From Corinectria fuckeliana (taxonomy: Eukaryota; Ascomycota; Sordariomycetes; Hypocreales; Nectriaceae): a stretch of 64,000 bases of DNA. The DNA is taken from assembly GCA_019137255.1 (NCBI GenBank), contig WPDH01000052.1, positions 310,001 through 374,000 of the forward strand. Reading direction: 5' to 3'. A program made the position numbers and the translations under genes. The notes below the pieces were generated by a model, which did not search any database, had not been told where the DNA came from, and worked only from the letters and a program-made list of their open reading frames with translations. This document shows, in pieces, positions 1 through 10,628 of the stretch (the first letter of the stretch is position 1; every line of letters starts with the position of its first letter).

Positions 1-423
1 ATTGCGGGAGACCTGCTCCATCCCGACGCGACTCCTTCGCCGGAGCTCAACTCGCCCGAGTTCTCCGGTTTCGATGTGATTGCGATGTGCACGGCGCTGC
101 ATCACGTCGAGGACCACACGGCGATGATCCAGAAGCTCTCCGACAGGCTCTGCGAGGGCGGAGTCCTGATCGTCGTCGACTGGGTCACACCTTCGGAGAG
201 CGGGTGTCTTCTTGCGGACAAGGCCCAGGAGATGGCGAACCACACGATTACACGCCTGGGATTCGAAGAAAAGGACGCCAAGAGCGCCTACGAGGAGGCT
301 GGTCTTGAGGGATGGGGCTGGAAGTGGACCTCGAGTAGGTGCAAGATGCCCGAGGAGATTGGTGGCGAGCAACAGTTGTTCATTGCCCGAGGTCGAAAGC
401 CAAGCACGGCAAAGACCTTGTAA
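1..423 (+). CDS. Class I SAM-dependent methyltransferase, C-terminal part (5' truncated by window edge)
   Basis: The frame is open from the first base to a TAA at 421-423, giving about 140 residues with no start inside the window. The segment FDVIAMCTALHHVED matches the post-motif II region of Rossmann-fold methyltransferases, where a carboxylate precedes a hydrophobic strand and an [AS]LHH element. It is followed by a helix and the strand GGVLIVVDWV, as in the motif III region. The end, QQLFIARGRK, fits the last beta strand of the fold. The glycine-rich SAM loop must lie upstream. Substrate cannot be told from this part. GTG at 76 would be an internal valine, not a start. The assignment to the superfamily is fairly safe, any finer call is not. 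Confidence 0.75.
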   Translation: MAGDLLHPDATPSPELNSPEFSGFDVIAMCTALHHVEDHTAMIQKLSDRLCEGGVLIVVDWVTPSESGCLLADKAQEMANHTITRLGFEEKDAKSAYEEAGLEGWGWKWTSSRCKMPEEIGGEQQLFIARGRKPSTAKTL

Positions 424-701
424 GTGAGTGTCAATTGCAACATATGGTAGAGATTATGTAGCCTGTCGAGAGAAAGCAATGCCACGTTTATTTATGTAAA
501 GATGTCATTTCTAAAAGGCTGTTCTAGACTAGCCTATGTGTTGTTAATTGCCAAGTTTACTATTTGCCGGACTCATTGCCTATATCCCAGTATCTAAGTA
601 GAAACCTACCATCCCATCTGGTTCTGTCGTATTAGGGCCATTGACTCGATCCCTAAATGTCCACATAACCATTTAGCCCATCTCTTCCCAAAGAAACTGC
701 C

Positions 702-2963
702 TTACAATGAGCGGCCTTCTATCTTGAGCACAATCCGTAGGTGCTTAAAAGCCAGCTTCTCGCCCTTGTGGCACGCCAGCAAGTTGGACGTCTTGAGGAC
801 GTTCTTGATCTGGCGACCGTTGAGGTCAAGAGCAGCCAGCGCCTTGATCTCCTCGTCCTCGATGGCGTGCGCCGACTCGCCCTCGATCTTGGCATCGAGG
901 TTGACGGTGCGGTTCAGAAAGCCGCGCCAGACGGCCTCGCGGGCGGCGGCATCGAGGGAAGGGTATTCGAGGGACATGTGGATGCGGCTCTGGAAGGCGG
1001 GATCCATGTTCTTGACGCGGTTGGTGGTCAGGAAGAGGATGCCTTCGTAGTACTCGAGCGTTCGTAGGAAGATGGAGACGATGCGGTTGCGGGCGATGTC
1101 GTTGGCGCAGCGGGCCTCGAGGAAGACGTCGCACTCGTCGAGCAGGAGAACCGCGTTCCAGTTGGCCACCATCTCAAGGATGCGGCCCAGGTTGTCCTCG
1201 ACCTCGTCGGCCTCGGCGCCCAGATCGCCGGCGCTCATGATGTACAGAGGCACCTTCATCTCCTCGGCCACCGACTCCGCCGTCAACGTCTTTCCAATGC
1301 CAGGACCTCCAGAGAGCAGCATGATAATGCCCTTGCCTTTGCCCGAGATGATGTCGTCAAAGGCATCCTTGTACTTGACTTGGCTCTGCGCGAAGGCGAG
1401 GATGAGCTCCTTGTGGTCCTCGGGGAGCACCAGCGAGCTAAAGGCCTGGTCGTTGAAGTTGACATCGGCGACATCGTCGATGAAGAACTCCATCCACCGC
1501 TTGTTTTTGAGGGCATAGCCTCGCACAATGGGGTAGGTCATGATAAGCTGTTCTTCAGTCAAAGGAGGACGCTTGCCGGAGCCTTCCTCTTCCCATTCAA
1601 TGTCGATGTCGCTGCCGCTGCCGCTGCCGCTCTCGTCGCCACAGGGCTTGCTTCTTCCGGCGAACTCCATGCCGGGATGAAGGTTTGTGAGCCAGACGGT
1701 CTGATCAGGGTTCAGCTTCTCCCAGTTCTCACCATCGATGACAATGCGTGACTGGACATTCTCCTTGCGCGACTTGCGTGAGTCGATGTGCCATGCGGCA
1801 ACGCCCTTGTAAGATCTGTAGCAGAACCCCGCAAGCTCCTCGAATTTTAGGCCGCGCTCGAGGAGGACGGCCTTGGCAGCGTCGAGATGAGGGTGGTACT
1901 CGAGGGGGTAGCAGTTGAGCTCGGAGAAGGGGACGGTGCCGAAGAACTGGCCAATTTGCTGGTTGCAGTCGGTCCAGCCCATGAACTTGCCGTCCCAGTC
2001 GATAACACTGCAATCCAAAATGTATGCGTTGCCGCACTGCGTCTTGGCGTAGTAACCAGTGTTGAACCTGACGGCGACGGGCTTGCCCTTGGCAGAGCCC
2101 CAGACGGTGCAGCCGGGAGGGAAGAGAGTCCAGACGTGCTCAAAGGAGACGGCGCGGTTCTTATAGTAGTCCTCGCGCAGCTGGATGACGTCGCCGAGTT
2201 CGTCCGTCATCGCCTTGAAGAGCAGCCCAATGTGCTCGCGGGTGATGGCGTCGTAGCCGGCGTCCTCCTTGGCGGCGGCGAAACGGTCCCAGCGGTGAAC
2301 GAAGCACTCAAACGGCGCGTGGAACTTGAGCCGCGACACGTCGGTGACGACTCCGGGGTAGCCGTCAAAGACTTTGGCAAGGACGCGCTTGAGATAGGGA
2401 GACTGGACGATGATGCTGTCGATGATGAGGGGTTTCGTTGAGTCGGCCTCCTTGGGCTTCACTGCGGGCAGGGTCAGATTCTATCGGCGATGCCTTGGTC
2501 CTGGGAAAGACTTACTCTTCCGGATGATGATGGCATACTTCTGGGTCTCCTCGTTCTCTGCGGCTTCCTCGAGGTCATCGGGGTACTTGTCGGTCCATGA
2601 TCGATCACCGTTCTTGTCGTACTTAGCGTACAGATCCTTGCTGTCGGTGAGCAAGCCAACGATGATCTTCTCCTCCTTCTTGTCTTCGTCGTCTTTCTTC
2701 TCGGTCTCCTTGTTCTCTTTCTCGTTCTTCACCTCTACACCACTACTGTTCTCTTTTGGCGAGTCAGCATCTGATGCAGGTTCTGCCAAGTCGGGCTCAG
2801 TCGGTTCCTGCAAGTCCTTACCCTCAGTGGACTCTGGCTTGGTCTCCTCTGTGACCTGGTTATTGGTCTCGGCCTCGGCAGGCTCTGCGGGAGTCACAAT
2901 GACGACGGACGAAGCATCGTCGTCACGGCTCTTGACGGACTCCAGTGTGTCTGAGCCACCCAT
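702..2963 (-). CDS. AAA+ ATPase with acidic N-terminal region, two exons
   Basis: Exon 1 is 2516-2963 and exon 2 is 702-2461, joined over a 54-bp intron (donor GTAAGT, acceptor CGCAG). The join restores AAG-ATG-AAG in frame and gives 735 residues ending in TAA. The first 150 residues are low-complexity, rich in Glu, Lys, Asp and Pro. The middle part resembles the domain found N-terminal to AAA modules in many uncharacterised fungal ATPases (DUF7025-like, from memory). The C-terminal AAA module has Walker A GGPGIGKT near residue 535, Walker B VLLLDECD near 590, and a sensor-like TTNR with an SRIHMSL stretch. In the family such proteins remodel other proteins using ATP; the substrate is unknown. 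The start is the first ATG of the acidic exon, with a pyrimidine-rich leader upstream. Confidence 0.88.
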
Positions 2964-4442
2964 GGTTCAGGTTGTTTCTGTGAGAAGAGGCAAGAGATGA
3001 AAGAGATGGAAGAGATGAGAAGTGATGGTGCGATTGAGTCTGACCGTGGGCTCTGGCAAATCTCCTTTATACACGGCTCTTGCGCCCAGTCAATGTCGCC
3101 TCGCCAATGGGCAGGCACCACAAGCACAACAGGCTGCACTGCAAGCTTATTGGCCTCATCGTGTACGAGGGCCTCACTGATCTCGAAGGCATCCATCACC
3201 AAGAAGTCCCCAGGCTCCTCCGCGGGCTGGCTAAGGTTTCTAGCGGGCGATCAGCACGGCCATGGATCCAATCCATTCCCAAGGCACCCAACCAACACCA
3301 CAGCTAAGCCCTACACCCCACTGTAGCATAGCCCCCCACGCGGAGGCCAGAAAAGGTGGACCTATTTACCACATCAGTGCCACTTTTTCTGGCCCCCGCG
3401 TGCCCCCCATTGGGGCTGTAGATTCGGGGAAAGGTTACTCACAGTGCTGTCAGGCTGTCTCATTAGTCGTGAGGCCCGAAGAGTCATACGGCACGCGGAC
3501 CCTTGATGACCTGCCTGTCTGCCCGTCTGCCCGTCTGCCTAGGCGCTCTTGCGCCTGCTTACTCGACGCCGACAGTGCGCGTCTTGACCAAAGTTCCAAT
3601 ATATACGTCTCAAGGACACCTGTACGGTGGCACTAAAAGAAAAATCCAAGATATGCAATTCCCTACTCTTCATAGCCTTTTAATAGGGTCTTAATTACAG
3701 AAATTCCATCTTCTGACTAGCTGACTAGCTGATACTCAGCCTCTTGTTGGTATCTTACGGCAGTGTGTACGGATTTGGTTGTTGCACTTGTGGTCGAGTT
3801 AAGCTAAGGTGCGACCGTACTTCATACTAAGACAAGCATCAAGGCATTAAGGTGTTGAAGTATTATAAATGTTGGGCGATGGGGAGCCAGGGCATTAAAT
3901 AAATCATACGTCAATCAGGACTACAATAAAACAAATAATATAGTAAGAAACATGAGTTCACAGACTGAATAGATATATAGTACAGCCCGAATAGCATACT
4001 GTATCATCAATCACGACCTCAAATAGAATCCCACCGATGCTTCAACCCTGCTAATCCCGTTCTTGTCATTGTACTGTAACAATAAGTGCAAACCTTGAAT
4101 TATTGGCCCTGCTGCCCGTCTTCTCCATCGCATGCTCACCGGGAGGGAGCCCTTGGCAATAGCCCGTACCAGAATGGCAAACCAAGAATAGGTAGCATGT
4201 GATATCATGAACCACGGTTGGGATGAAGCCAAACTCCATCTAACAGGACGCCGGTTTCAGAGCTTCGAGGTCCATAGGCGCACGTTTACAAAGTTTGCCA
4301 AACGTGAAACCGAAGTGACCTTGAGAGTTGGATGGACAGCATACTTATATGATCTTGGTACCCATGTCCAAGTGCTGGATTCCTACTTGGTCTACATACT
4401 GGAAGAAGCACTATCGGCCCCTGCTAAAGCCACCAAATCAAC
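2964..4442. other. Intergenic region, no convincing gene
   Basis: About 1.5 kb between the AAA ATPase start and the F-box gene. It holds the ATPase promoter and an imperfect inverted repeat at 3337-3402. The part from about 3640 to 4200 is more AT-rich. Short open frames here have no recognisable protein features and no consistent splice sites. Confidence 0.5.
3337..3402. repeat. Imperfect inverted repeat, 23-bp arms
   Basis: Left arm 3337-3359 and right arm 3380-3402 are reverse complements with two mismatches, separated by a 20-bp loop. Each arm lies beside a GCCCCCC run, and CTGTAG occurs on both outer sides (3321-3326 and 3416-3421). It could be a small non-autonomous element or a cruciform regulatory site; nothing decides between these. 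Confidence 0.6.
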
Positions 4443-5453
4443 ATGAACTTCCTCAGAGCTATTGCGCCTTGCCTTCCCTTCCACTTGGCTCCAACGGGAC
4501 CCAGGAAGGTGGAGAACCAGGAGGTCCTCATACTCCAGCTACCTGTCGAAGTGCTCCTCCTCATAGCGGATGCCCTTCCGCTGCACAGTCAAATCTTCCT
4601 CTCCCAGACCTGCCGCGTGTTGCGGATCATCGTTCCTCGCCAGCGATATTCGGCGTTACTCAACTCCCGAGACCAATCTCTGGAGTTTCTCACCAGGCTG
4701 GCCCGCAATGATCTCACCAAGTGGGTTTGTGACCATTGCGTCAAACTTCACCGCGTCTGCATGGATGACACTCCAAAAAATCCCTACAACTCAGGCTGCT
4801 CTAATCTAAAATCACCCACGGGAGGACATTACGGATTCAAAGCCCATCACCGCCATATCCAAATGGCGCTCAAGTACACAAGAATCGGCCGTGGCCACAA
4901 GACGCAGCAGCGCCATCTCGAGAACCTGATGTCCCCATCTCACCAAATAATCGGGAGCGTCATCCCCAAGACCCAGTATTCTCTCTATCCCAAGATTGTT
5001 CAGGGGAGGTTTATTCTGATGTCAGTGCTTCACTACCGGAATGACGGGGGGGATGCTACGGAGAGAGTATGGCCACTCGCCATGGGCGGGGTGTCGATAT
5101 GCCGACATCAAAAGTTCGACATGTTGGATTACGGCTGGCCGGTATTCGACCGGAACTATTGGAATGGCCCACAGAACCCAAAGCTCAACTTCTGGGTAGC
5201 CATTGCGATTGCGTTTGACAAAGCCGTCCAGGGCACCGAAGTGAGGCATTCCTGCCATATATGCCCTGTCGACTTCTCAGTGCAAGCGTGTCAAGGAAAC
5301 GCGACGCTGCGAATCTGGCACGACTTGGGACCTGAATGCTCCCCAGCTGACTTGGCCTGGCAGAAAGTCCCGACGGAAATCACCCGCCACAAAGACGAGC
5401 TGGGGAGTGTTCGCAGACTATACGAGTCGGAGTGGCCCATCGCAGGGGCTTAA
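4443..5453 (+). CDS. F-box domain protein
   Basis: Single-exon frame of 336 residues from an ATG in the context ATCAACATGAAC to TAA. Residues about 30-65 (LQLPVEVLLLIADALP, then a hydrophobic helix with SQTCRVLR) fit the F-box, which binds Skp1 in SCF ubiquitin ligases. The rest contains CDHCVKLH and later CHIC cysteine pairs and a WPVFDRNYW stretch. This layout, with no WD or LRR repeats, is common in large lineage-specific F-box families of filamentous ascomycetes. The target protein cannot be predicted. No intron is needed to keep the frame open. The surroundings are AT-richer than the gene. Confidence 0.8.
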   Translation: MNFLRAIAPCLPFHLAPTGPRKVENQEVLILQLPVEVLLLIADALPLHSQIFLSQTCRVLRIIVPRQRYSALLNSRDQSLEFLTRLARNDLTKWVCDHCVKLHRVCMDDTPKNPYNSGCSNLKSPTGGHYGFKAHHRHIQMALKYTRIGRGHKTQQRHLENLMSPSHQIIGSVIPKTQYSLYPKIVQGRFILMSVLHYRNDGGDATERVWPLAMGGVSICRHQKFDMLDYGWPVFDRNYWNGPQNPKLNFWVAIAIAFDKAVQGTEVRHSCHICPVDFSVQACQGNATLRIWHDLGPECSPADLAWQKVPTEITRHKDELGSVRRLYESEWPIAGA

Positions 5454-5870
5454 GGGTTAGGGGCTTGTCTTGAGGTTAAATCATCGATCAATATCATCAG
5501 CAACAGCAGCGTTATTTGAACTTTAATTATTATTAATTGCGACTAAAACTATATGGGCGTCTTCGTGATTCATATCGACGGCTTGGTAGATGTTGTTATA
5601 AGAGATCTAGCCTTGAGGAGGAGATTTAATTTTACTATTTATATCTATTAAGCACTATTGCTTGAAATGATGGTTCTATACCTACAGTCTAGTCTACCTG
5701 TTACGAAATGATGTCGTTTATGTGTCAAAGCGCCGGTATGCCAATAACTTGAGAAGGAATGCCCAACTCACAGAACAGTCGCTGTGAGGGAAGGCGAAAC
5801 TAAGATTCTGAGAAGCCGACTCTGGGAAGTCATGACGGCAATACTTACCAAAGGAAGGATACTTACCAAC

Positions 5871-5910
5871 GGAAGGAGTTAGGAAAGTCTGGAAGGAGTT
5901 GGGGAAGTCT
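5871..5910 (+). repeat. Two 20-bp tandem copies upstream of a TATA box
   Basis: The units GGAAGGAGTTAGGAAAGTCT and GGAAGGAGTTGGGGAAGTCT follow each other directly. Just before them a similar pair starting with TACTTACCAA is also duplicated. Placed 10 bp before a TATA box, they look like upstream activating sites; that role is inferred. Confidence 0.55.
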
Positions 5911-5919
5911 GGATCACGG

Positions 5920-5927
5920 TATAAATA
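5920..5927 (+). promoter_or_regulatory. TATA box of the small gene at 6083
   Basis: TATAAATA, followed by a pyrimidine-rich leader (CCTCCCCC, CTTCCGTCCGTCC, CATCATCAACATCATC) and an ATG about 155 bp downstream. This is a textbook layout for a strongly expressed fungal gene. Confidence 0.6.
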
Positions 5928-6082
5928 CGCCTCCCCCAGTGCCCATCCCCTCTTGATTTTGTTTTCCCTTCCGTCCGTCCCCGCTCCCAACGACATTCGC
6001 TACTCATCTCTCTTTTAACTCATCACTCTTTTTCAACATCATCAACATCATCTCATTCGCTTATCGTCACCCACTCTCCATC

Positions 6083-6304
6083 ATGGGCGCTGCTGACTAG
6101 GTGCAGGCAGTTTGTGGTATCCTCGGCCTGCTCATTGCAGTTCTCGACTTCTTAGGGATAGGAGAACGAATTCGATCACGGCTTCGAGGTTCGGCCAGCC
6201 GTGGGTCCGGCTCGGACGTAGAGTCGGGCCCGACCACGCCAGGGCCACGGTCGAGCGAAGGCGAGCTCGCGGAGCCGCCTCTCACCGAAAGACCGCTTAC
6301 CTAG
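6083..6304 (+). pseudogene. Small hydrophobic-segment protein interrupted by TAG at codon 6
   Basis: The ATG at 6083 has a good context (CATCATGGGC) and an intact TATA box and leader. It is followed by only GAADstop, with TAG at 6098-6100. The same frame then stays open to a TAG at 6302-6304. Behind the stop lie VQAVCGILGLLIAVLDFLG, a hydrophobic segment, then ERIRSRLRG and a Ser/Pro/Glu-rich tail. Replacing the stop by Trp (TGG to TAG is one G-to-A change) would give a coherent protein of about 73 residues with an N-terminal membrane-associated helix. I do not recognise the family. Alternatives are readthrough, or an upstream intron ending at GTGCAG (6101-6106) behind the branch-like CTGAC; no donor for that intron was found. 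Confidence 0.5.
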
Positions 6305-7298
6305 TGTGGACGAACGGGTGACTGCGCCGCTGGAGCGCCGGTAGTGTGTTTCCCCCCCAGCGTTGCTAATTTTTTCTTAGTTCCCAAGCGTTGGTTTTCA
6401 TCAGCGTTTGGTTTGCCATTCTGGTACCGGCTATTACCAGGGGTGGGTGGACGTGGCCTCAGCAGCGCTCATACCTCACCGTGGTTGCTGGGTCCAGTAG
6501 CCTCCCTGGGGTGAAGCCAACATGAGCATTCGACCAGAACGACGCCGGCATAGGGACTCGAAGCTTCATGGGGCACTCACAAAGCACAGTACTATGTAAG
6601 TGATTGCAATTTCAACCCATGCCAAGCCACATATTGACTTTCGCCTACTTAGATGGTTGGAATTCGATGGATGCCTACTTCGTACACAGGGAACATGGAT
6701 GGACATGACGGGAATGTGGATGGATAGGGAATGTGGATGGACATGACGGGCAGTATGGTAGGAGTCGTGCTATTCAAGCTGTAAATCCACACTTTAAGTA
6801 GATTCTCTTGAAGCCTACGTCTATAATCACGTGCTGTTCCTGAACACCGGTGTCTATCAATGTGGAGATTTAACACTGCATTGCGGGGGGTGCGGAGGAT
6901 TACGACCAAATTAGAGGCGCAGGATCATGACTTAGATGGATGACTGGTACAAGCTGCAGCCAAGCCGTTGAACAGGACAGGCACTCAAAGCCGACGAACC
7001 TTTGGCGTTATTAATTAGACTCGCAACTGGTCTAGATGCCCGCATAGAGTTGCCGACTCTGCCCCGAATGGTCCGGAAGGGTTAGCCCGCAGTGGAGTCT
7101 GGCCGAATCCCCTCACCCACCCTCCGAAGCCCGGAGTCATGCTGTGGGAGAGGTCCCGTTGAATCTTCTGGACGGGAAATGACTTGCTTTGAGCTGACTT
7201 TTTCTTGTTCTTTTTCAAAACGAACAATCCATCCATCTTTGGCACGCCGCTGTCCTTCTCCTCCCCATTCTCCCCCCCTCCCCCCCCGCGTCTTCAAC
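6305..7298. other. Intergenic region with deformylase promoter
   Basis: About 1 kb. Nothing gene-like. A short GGATGGA(CAT) repetition occurs around 6690-6745. From about 7200 the sequence turns pyrimidine-rich (CTCCCC runs), the leader of the next gene. Confidence 0.5.
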
Positions 7299-8150
7299 AT
7301 GGCCAACGACCACATCCTCACGCTGTCGTGCCCCGACAAGCCCGGCATCGTGCACGCGGTGACGGGCATCTTCGCGGCCAACGAGCACAACATCCTCGAC
7401 CTGCAGCAGTTCTCGGACCCCGTGTCGGACCGCTTCTTCATGCGCGTGCACTTCGGCCCCACGGCGTCGGAGACGACGGAGCACCTCGACGCGCCCTTCG
7501 GCGCCCTCGCGGCCGAGTACGGCATGGACTACGACATCCGGCCCGTGGCGCGCAAGATGCGCGTGCTCATCATGGTGTCCAAGATCGGCCACTGCCTCAA
7601 CGACCTGCTCTTCCGCATGAAGACGGGCCAGCTGCGCGTCGAGGTGCCCGTCATCGTCTCCAACCACCCGGACTACGAGCCCCTGGCCCGCAGCTACGGC
7701 ATCGAGTTCCACCACCTGCCCGTCACCAAGGACACCAAGGCGCAGCAGGAGTCGCGGGTGCTGGACCTGGTCCGCCAGCACGGCATCGAGCTGGTGGTGC
7801 TGGCGCGCTACATGCAGGTGCTCTCGCCGACGCTGTGCTCGGCCATGTCCGGCCGCATCATCAACATCCACCACAGCTTCCTGCCGTCCTTCAAGGGCGC
7901 CAAGCCCTACCACCAGGCCTACGACCGCGGCGTCAAGATCATCGGCGCCACCGCCCACTTCGTCACCGCCGACCTGGACGAGGGCCCCATCATCGAGCAG
8001 CGCGTCGCCCGCGTCGACCACAGCATGAACGCCAAGGAGCTTTCCGAGGAGGGCTCCAACGTCGAGAGCCAGGTGCTGGCCGCCGCCGTGCGCTGGTACG
8101 CCGAGCGCCGACTATTCCTCAACAGCTCCAAGACTGTCGTCTTCAACTAA
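7299..8150 (+). CDS. purU: Formyltetrahydrofolate deformylase (PurU type)
   Basis: Single exon, 283 residues, the usual length for PurU. The enzyme hydrolyses 10-formyltetrahydrofolate to formate and tetrahydrofolate, balancing one-carbon pools for purine and glycine/serine metabolism. The start MANDHILTLSC is chosen because the ACT domain begins there (LSCPDKPGIVHAVTGIFA, residues about 6-80) and a C-rich leader precedes it; the open frame further upstream reads as non-protein. From residue 85 the formyltransferase fold follows, with VSKIGHCLNDLL, VIVSNHPD, VLARYMQVL, the catalytic NIHHSFLPSFKGA segment and the DEGPIIEQ segment carrying the conserved Asp. Third codon positions are almost all G or C. 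In bacteria the gene supplies formate to PurT; in fungi the role is less studied. Confidence 0.93.
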   Translation: MANDHILTLSCPDKPGIVHAVTGIFAANEHNILDLQQFSDPVSDRFFMRVHFGPTASETTEHLDAPFGALAAEYGMDYDIRPVARKMRVLIMVSKIGHCLNDLLFRMKTGQLRVEVPVIVSNHPDYEPLARSYGIEFHHLPVTKDTKAQQESRVLDLVRQHGIELVVLARYMQVLSPTLCSAMSGRIINIHHSFLPSFKGAKPYHQAYDRGVKIIGATAHFVTADLDEGPIIEQRVARVDHSMNAKELSEEGSNVESQVLAAAVRWYAERRLFLNSSKTVVFN

Positions 8151-8661
8151 ACACATATATATCATCTTACAATCTCCTGGCTGGAAAATGGGCGGAACAC
8201 TGGGCTGGCTTTCCACCGTCAAGTTGATGGTGGCGGAGTTTTTGGATACCGTTTTCGCCGAGTGAGAGCAGGCGTTTTGCGCAAAAGAAAATCAATTTAC
8301 AGCGAATCAAATAGATGGGCCCCTTTCCCTCCTCCTGAATATCATTTAAGTTGATGGAAGGGTACTGTAGTGAGACAAGCAGTCGGTGAAGCGAGTGCAA
8401 AGGGCATTTCCATCCCTAAAACCAGCCAGCCAACTTCAACCCAATATTCCCAAACTCCTCCCCTGCCATATTTCTTCCTCCCCTCTTCACTCCTCACATC
8501 GTTGATTGAAGAAGAAAAAAAACCACGCCTACCTCTCCCTTTTTTTGCATTGCTAAGTGTCGATCGGCCACTTCGACCCTTGCCAAACTCCTCCAGCTTG
8601 ACGCCCTTCGGCTCCCCGCGTACCTCCTATACCACCTTACGGGCACAAATGTCTATCCAAT

Positions 8662-8748
8662 CCCCGAGTAGCTCAGCTGGAAGAGCGTTCGGCTGTAACT
8701 GCCTCTTTCGTTACCGAAAGGTCACCTGTTCGAGCCAGGTCTCGGGGA
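8662..8748 (+). tRNA. tRNA-Tyr (anticodon GTA) with a 14-nt intron
   Basis: Acceptor stem CCCCGAG pairs with CTCGGGG, followed by discriminator A at 8748. The D arm is GCTC/GAGC, the anticodon stem is TTCGG/CCGAA with loop CTGTAA-A, and the T arm is ACCTG-TTCGAGC-CAGGT. The intron of 14 nt sits directly after position 37, as expected for nuclear tRNA-Tyr. A T-rich run (CATTTTTT) follows as a Pol III terminator. Confidence 0.95.
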
Positions 8749-8932
8749 TTTTCATTTTTTGGCGTCCCCCATCATATCAGGATGGGGGGTTTGTTCGGTT
8801 CTCCAGTTTGTTCACAATGATTGACAGCATTTTTGCCCCTCACTTTGTGGACCCCGCTCTTGCGGGGCGGGCGTATAGACACACTCAAGAACCGGTGCCA
8901 TCAGCAAAAGACCCTGTCTTCCAATAGCAACT

Positions 8933-9019
8933 CCCCGAGTAGCTCAGCTGGAAGAGCGTTCGGCTGTAATTGCCACCTTTGATACCGAAAGGTCACCTGT
9001 TCGAGCCAGGTCTCGGGGA
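8933..9019 (+). tRNA. tRNA-Tyr (anticodon GTA), second copy, different 14-nt intron
   Basis: The exonic bases are identical to the copy at 8662-8748, and the intron has the same length and position but differs in sequence (TTGCCACCTTTGAT against CTGCCTCTTTCGTT). The terminator is a short T run (ATTTTTG). The two copies lie 184 bp apart in the same orientation, so this is a tandem duplication in which the intron is free to drift. Confidence 0.95.
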
Positions 9020-9665
9020 TGCCATTTTTGCCGTGGAACGGCAAGTACCTCCTTAGGAACGGGGCGATTGACGGTAAACTCTGCCTCTCTTTTTGAAGTG
9101 TCCATCCAGTCTTTGCTTGCTCTTTAGTGCTTGTTTTCTACCCTGTGTCTCTTGCTGCATTGTAACTGACTGGCTCAATTGTGGCTTTCAGAGGGCAATA
9201 CTTTGCAAACACCTTCTTACAATGAGAAAGTAAACATGGTGAGTTATGGAGTAAAGAACACCTCTTCCCTCACGTAGAAACATAGGGTTTGCGAGGGTTG
9301 TATACACACTCTAAATTCGTCTGTTGGCAATCTAGATATCCATATCAAAGCCCGAGGAGTAGTTAACGCCTAATTGAAGACTGAACCATAAAGAAGAACG
9401 GGAAAGGGGAGAGAGGTTTACAGCACGAGTAACGACCAAGGGAAGTTAAATGTAGAACCAGTCTTGCAAAAATCCGGATTCGCCCTTGCAAACTGTTGAA
9501 CATCCCTCCATAAGTATTGATATGTTTGCCCTACATTAAGAGCCGCCTGCACCTCTCCGAAGCAGCCTGTTTGCTTCTGTGATCCATCCCTGCCCGTTCC
9601 AATGCAAACTTCACATCTCATATCCCATATCTCACATCTCGCAAACCCCCTCGTTCGAGCGAACA
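9020..9665. other. Intergenic region
   Basis: Between the second tRNA and the 3' end of the thymidylate kinase gene. No gene or repeat seen. Confidence 0.5.
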
Positions 9666-10628
9666 TCACCGCACGACCCTCACGGCCTTCCCCAGCTCGC
9701 CCTTCTCGACCTGCTCAACCCTCCCCCTGACCTTCCGCCAGAGCGCCTCCGCAACCTCCTCGACGCTGCCCCCGGCGTCCACGACCACCAGGTCCTCCTC
9801 CTCCTGCTTCCACAGCCCGCCCTCCAGCCCGCCGGCGCCCTCCACCAGGCCCTCGGCGTTGATGTCCTTGCCGCCCATGCTCAGGCCCCAGAACAGCTCC
9901 CGCACGCGCCGCTGCGTCTCGGCCTTCTCGTACACCTCGCCGCCCCAACCGCCTCGCGCCTTGGCCTGCGCCTCCTCCAGGTCCAGGAACAGTACCAGGT
10001 CCGGCCGCGGCAGCCCGCGCTCGGGGGCCCGCGCCCAGGACAGCGGCAGCGACGGGTTCTGCTTGGCTGCCGAGTAGACGATGCCCGAGTGGTAGTACCG
10101 GTCGCAGAGGATGGTGGTACCGGCGGCCAGCAAGTTTTGGATTTGCGTGCTTTAAGGGGGGGTTTGTTTGTCAGATGTTGACGAGGTGTGTGCTGGAGAT
10201 GGACCTTCACTTACACGGCTTCCCAGCGGTTGGCGCTGAATAGCAGATGGATGACATGGTCTTCCATATCAACGTCGCTCTTTAGGTAGGCATCGATCAT
10301 CTGTCCAATTGGTGTAGAACGTTCTGTCCGGCAGTCTCAGCGGTTGCATTCTCCCAGCTGCCCACGCCGCTGAACAGCACCTTCCGTGTCCCGTCATGTA
10401 CAACACCAAGAAGCGAGAAAACTCACCCGGAAACCGCATAACCTTGACTGGCCGTCCCTCTTCGACGAACCTCTGCTCCAGCAGCTTGACCTGCGTCGTC
10501 TTTCCGCTGCGATCCAATCCCTCCAGGACAATGAAGGCTCCCCTAACCGCCGCGTCTCCAGTAGAAGCATCGGCTGCAGTGGACGAGCTGGCAATGGCCG
10601 CCGTGGCGAGGTCGTTGATGGATGCCAT
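9666..10628 (-). CDS. CDC8: Thymidylate kinase (dTMP kinase), three exons
   Basis: Exons 10427-10628, 10215-10323 and 9666-10149 join in frame to 264 residues. Introns are 103 bp (GTGAGT...GACAG) and 65 bp (GTAAGT...TTAAAG). The enzyme phosphorylates dTMP to dTDP in dTTP synthesis. Landmarks: the P-loop GLDRSGKT at residues 37-44; RFPERSTPIGQ, where the splice creates the conserved PERST; HLLFSANRWE; and the CDRYYHSG segment. It is about 50 residues longer than yeast Cdc8, with an Ala/Ser-rich N-terminal extension of 29 residues and a Gly/Glu-rich insert near the C terminus. Reading straight through the donor of intron 1 would give a false extension and an early stop, which supports the splice. 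Confidence 0.95.

Noticed and set aside
5718..5996. 92-codon minus-strand frame before the small interrupted gene
   Set aside because: It covers the tandem promoter repeats and TATA box of the plus-strand gene and has no protein character.
7205..8227. Second long plus-strand frame and a minus-strand frame across the deformylase gene
   Set aside because: Both are Arg/Pro/His- or Gly/Val-rich shadows caused by GC-rich third positions of the real gene.
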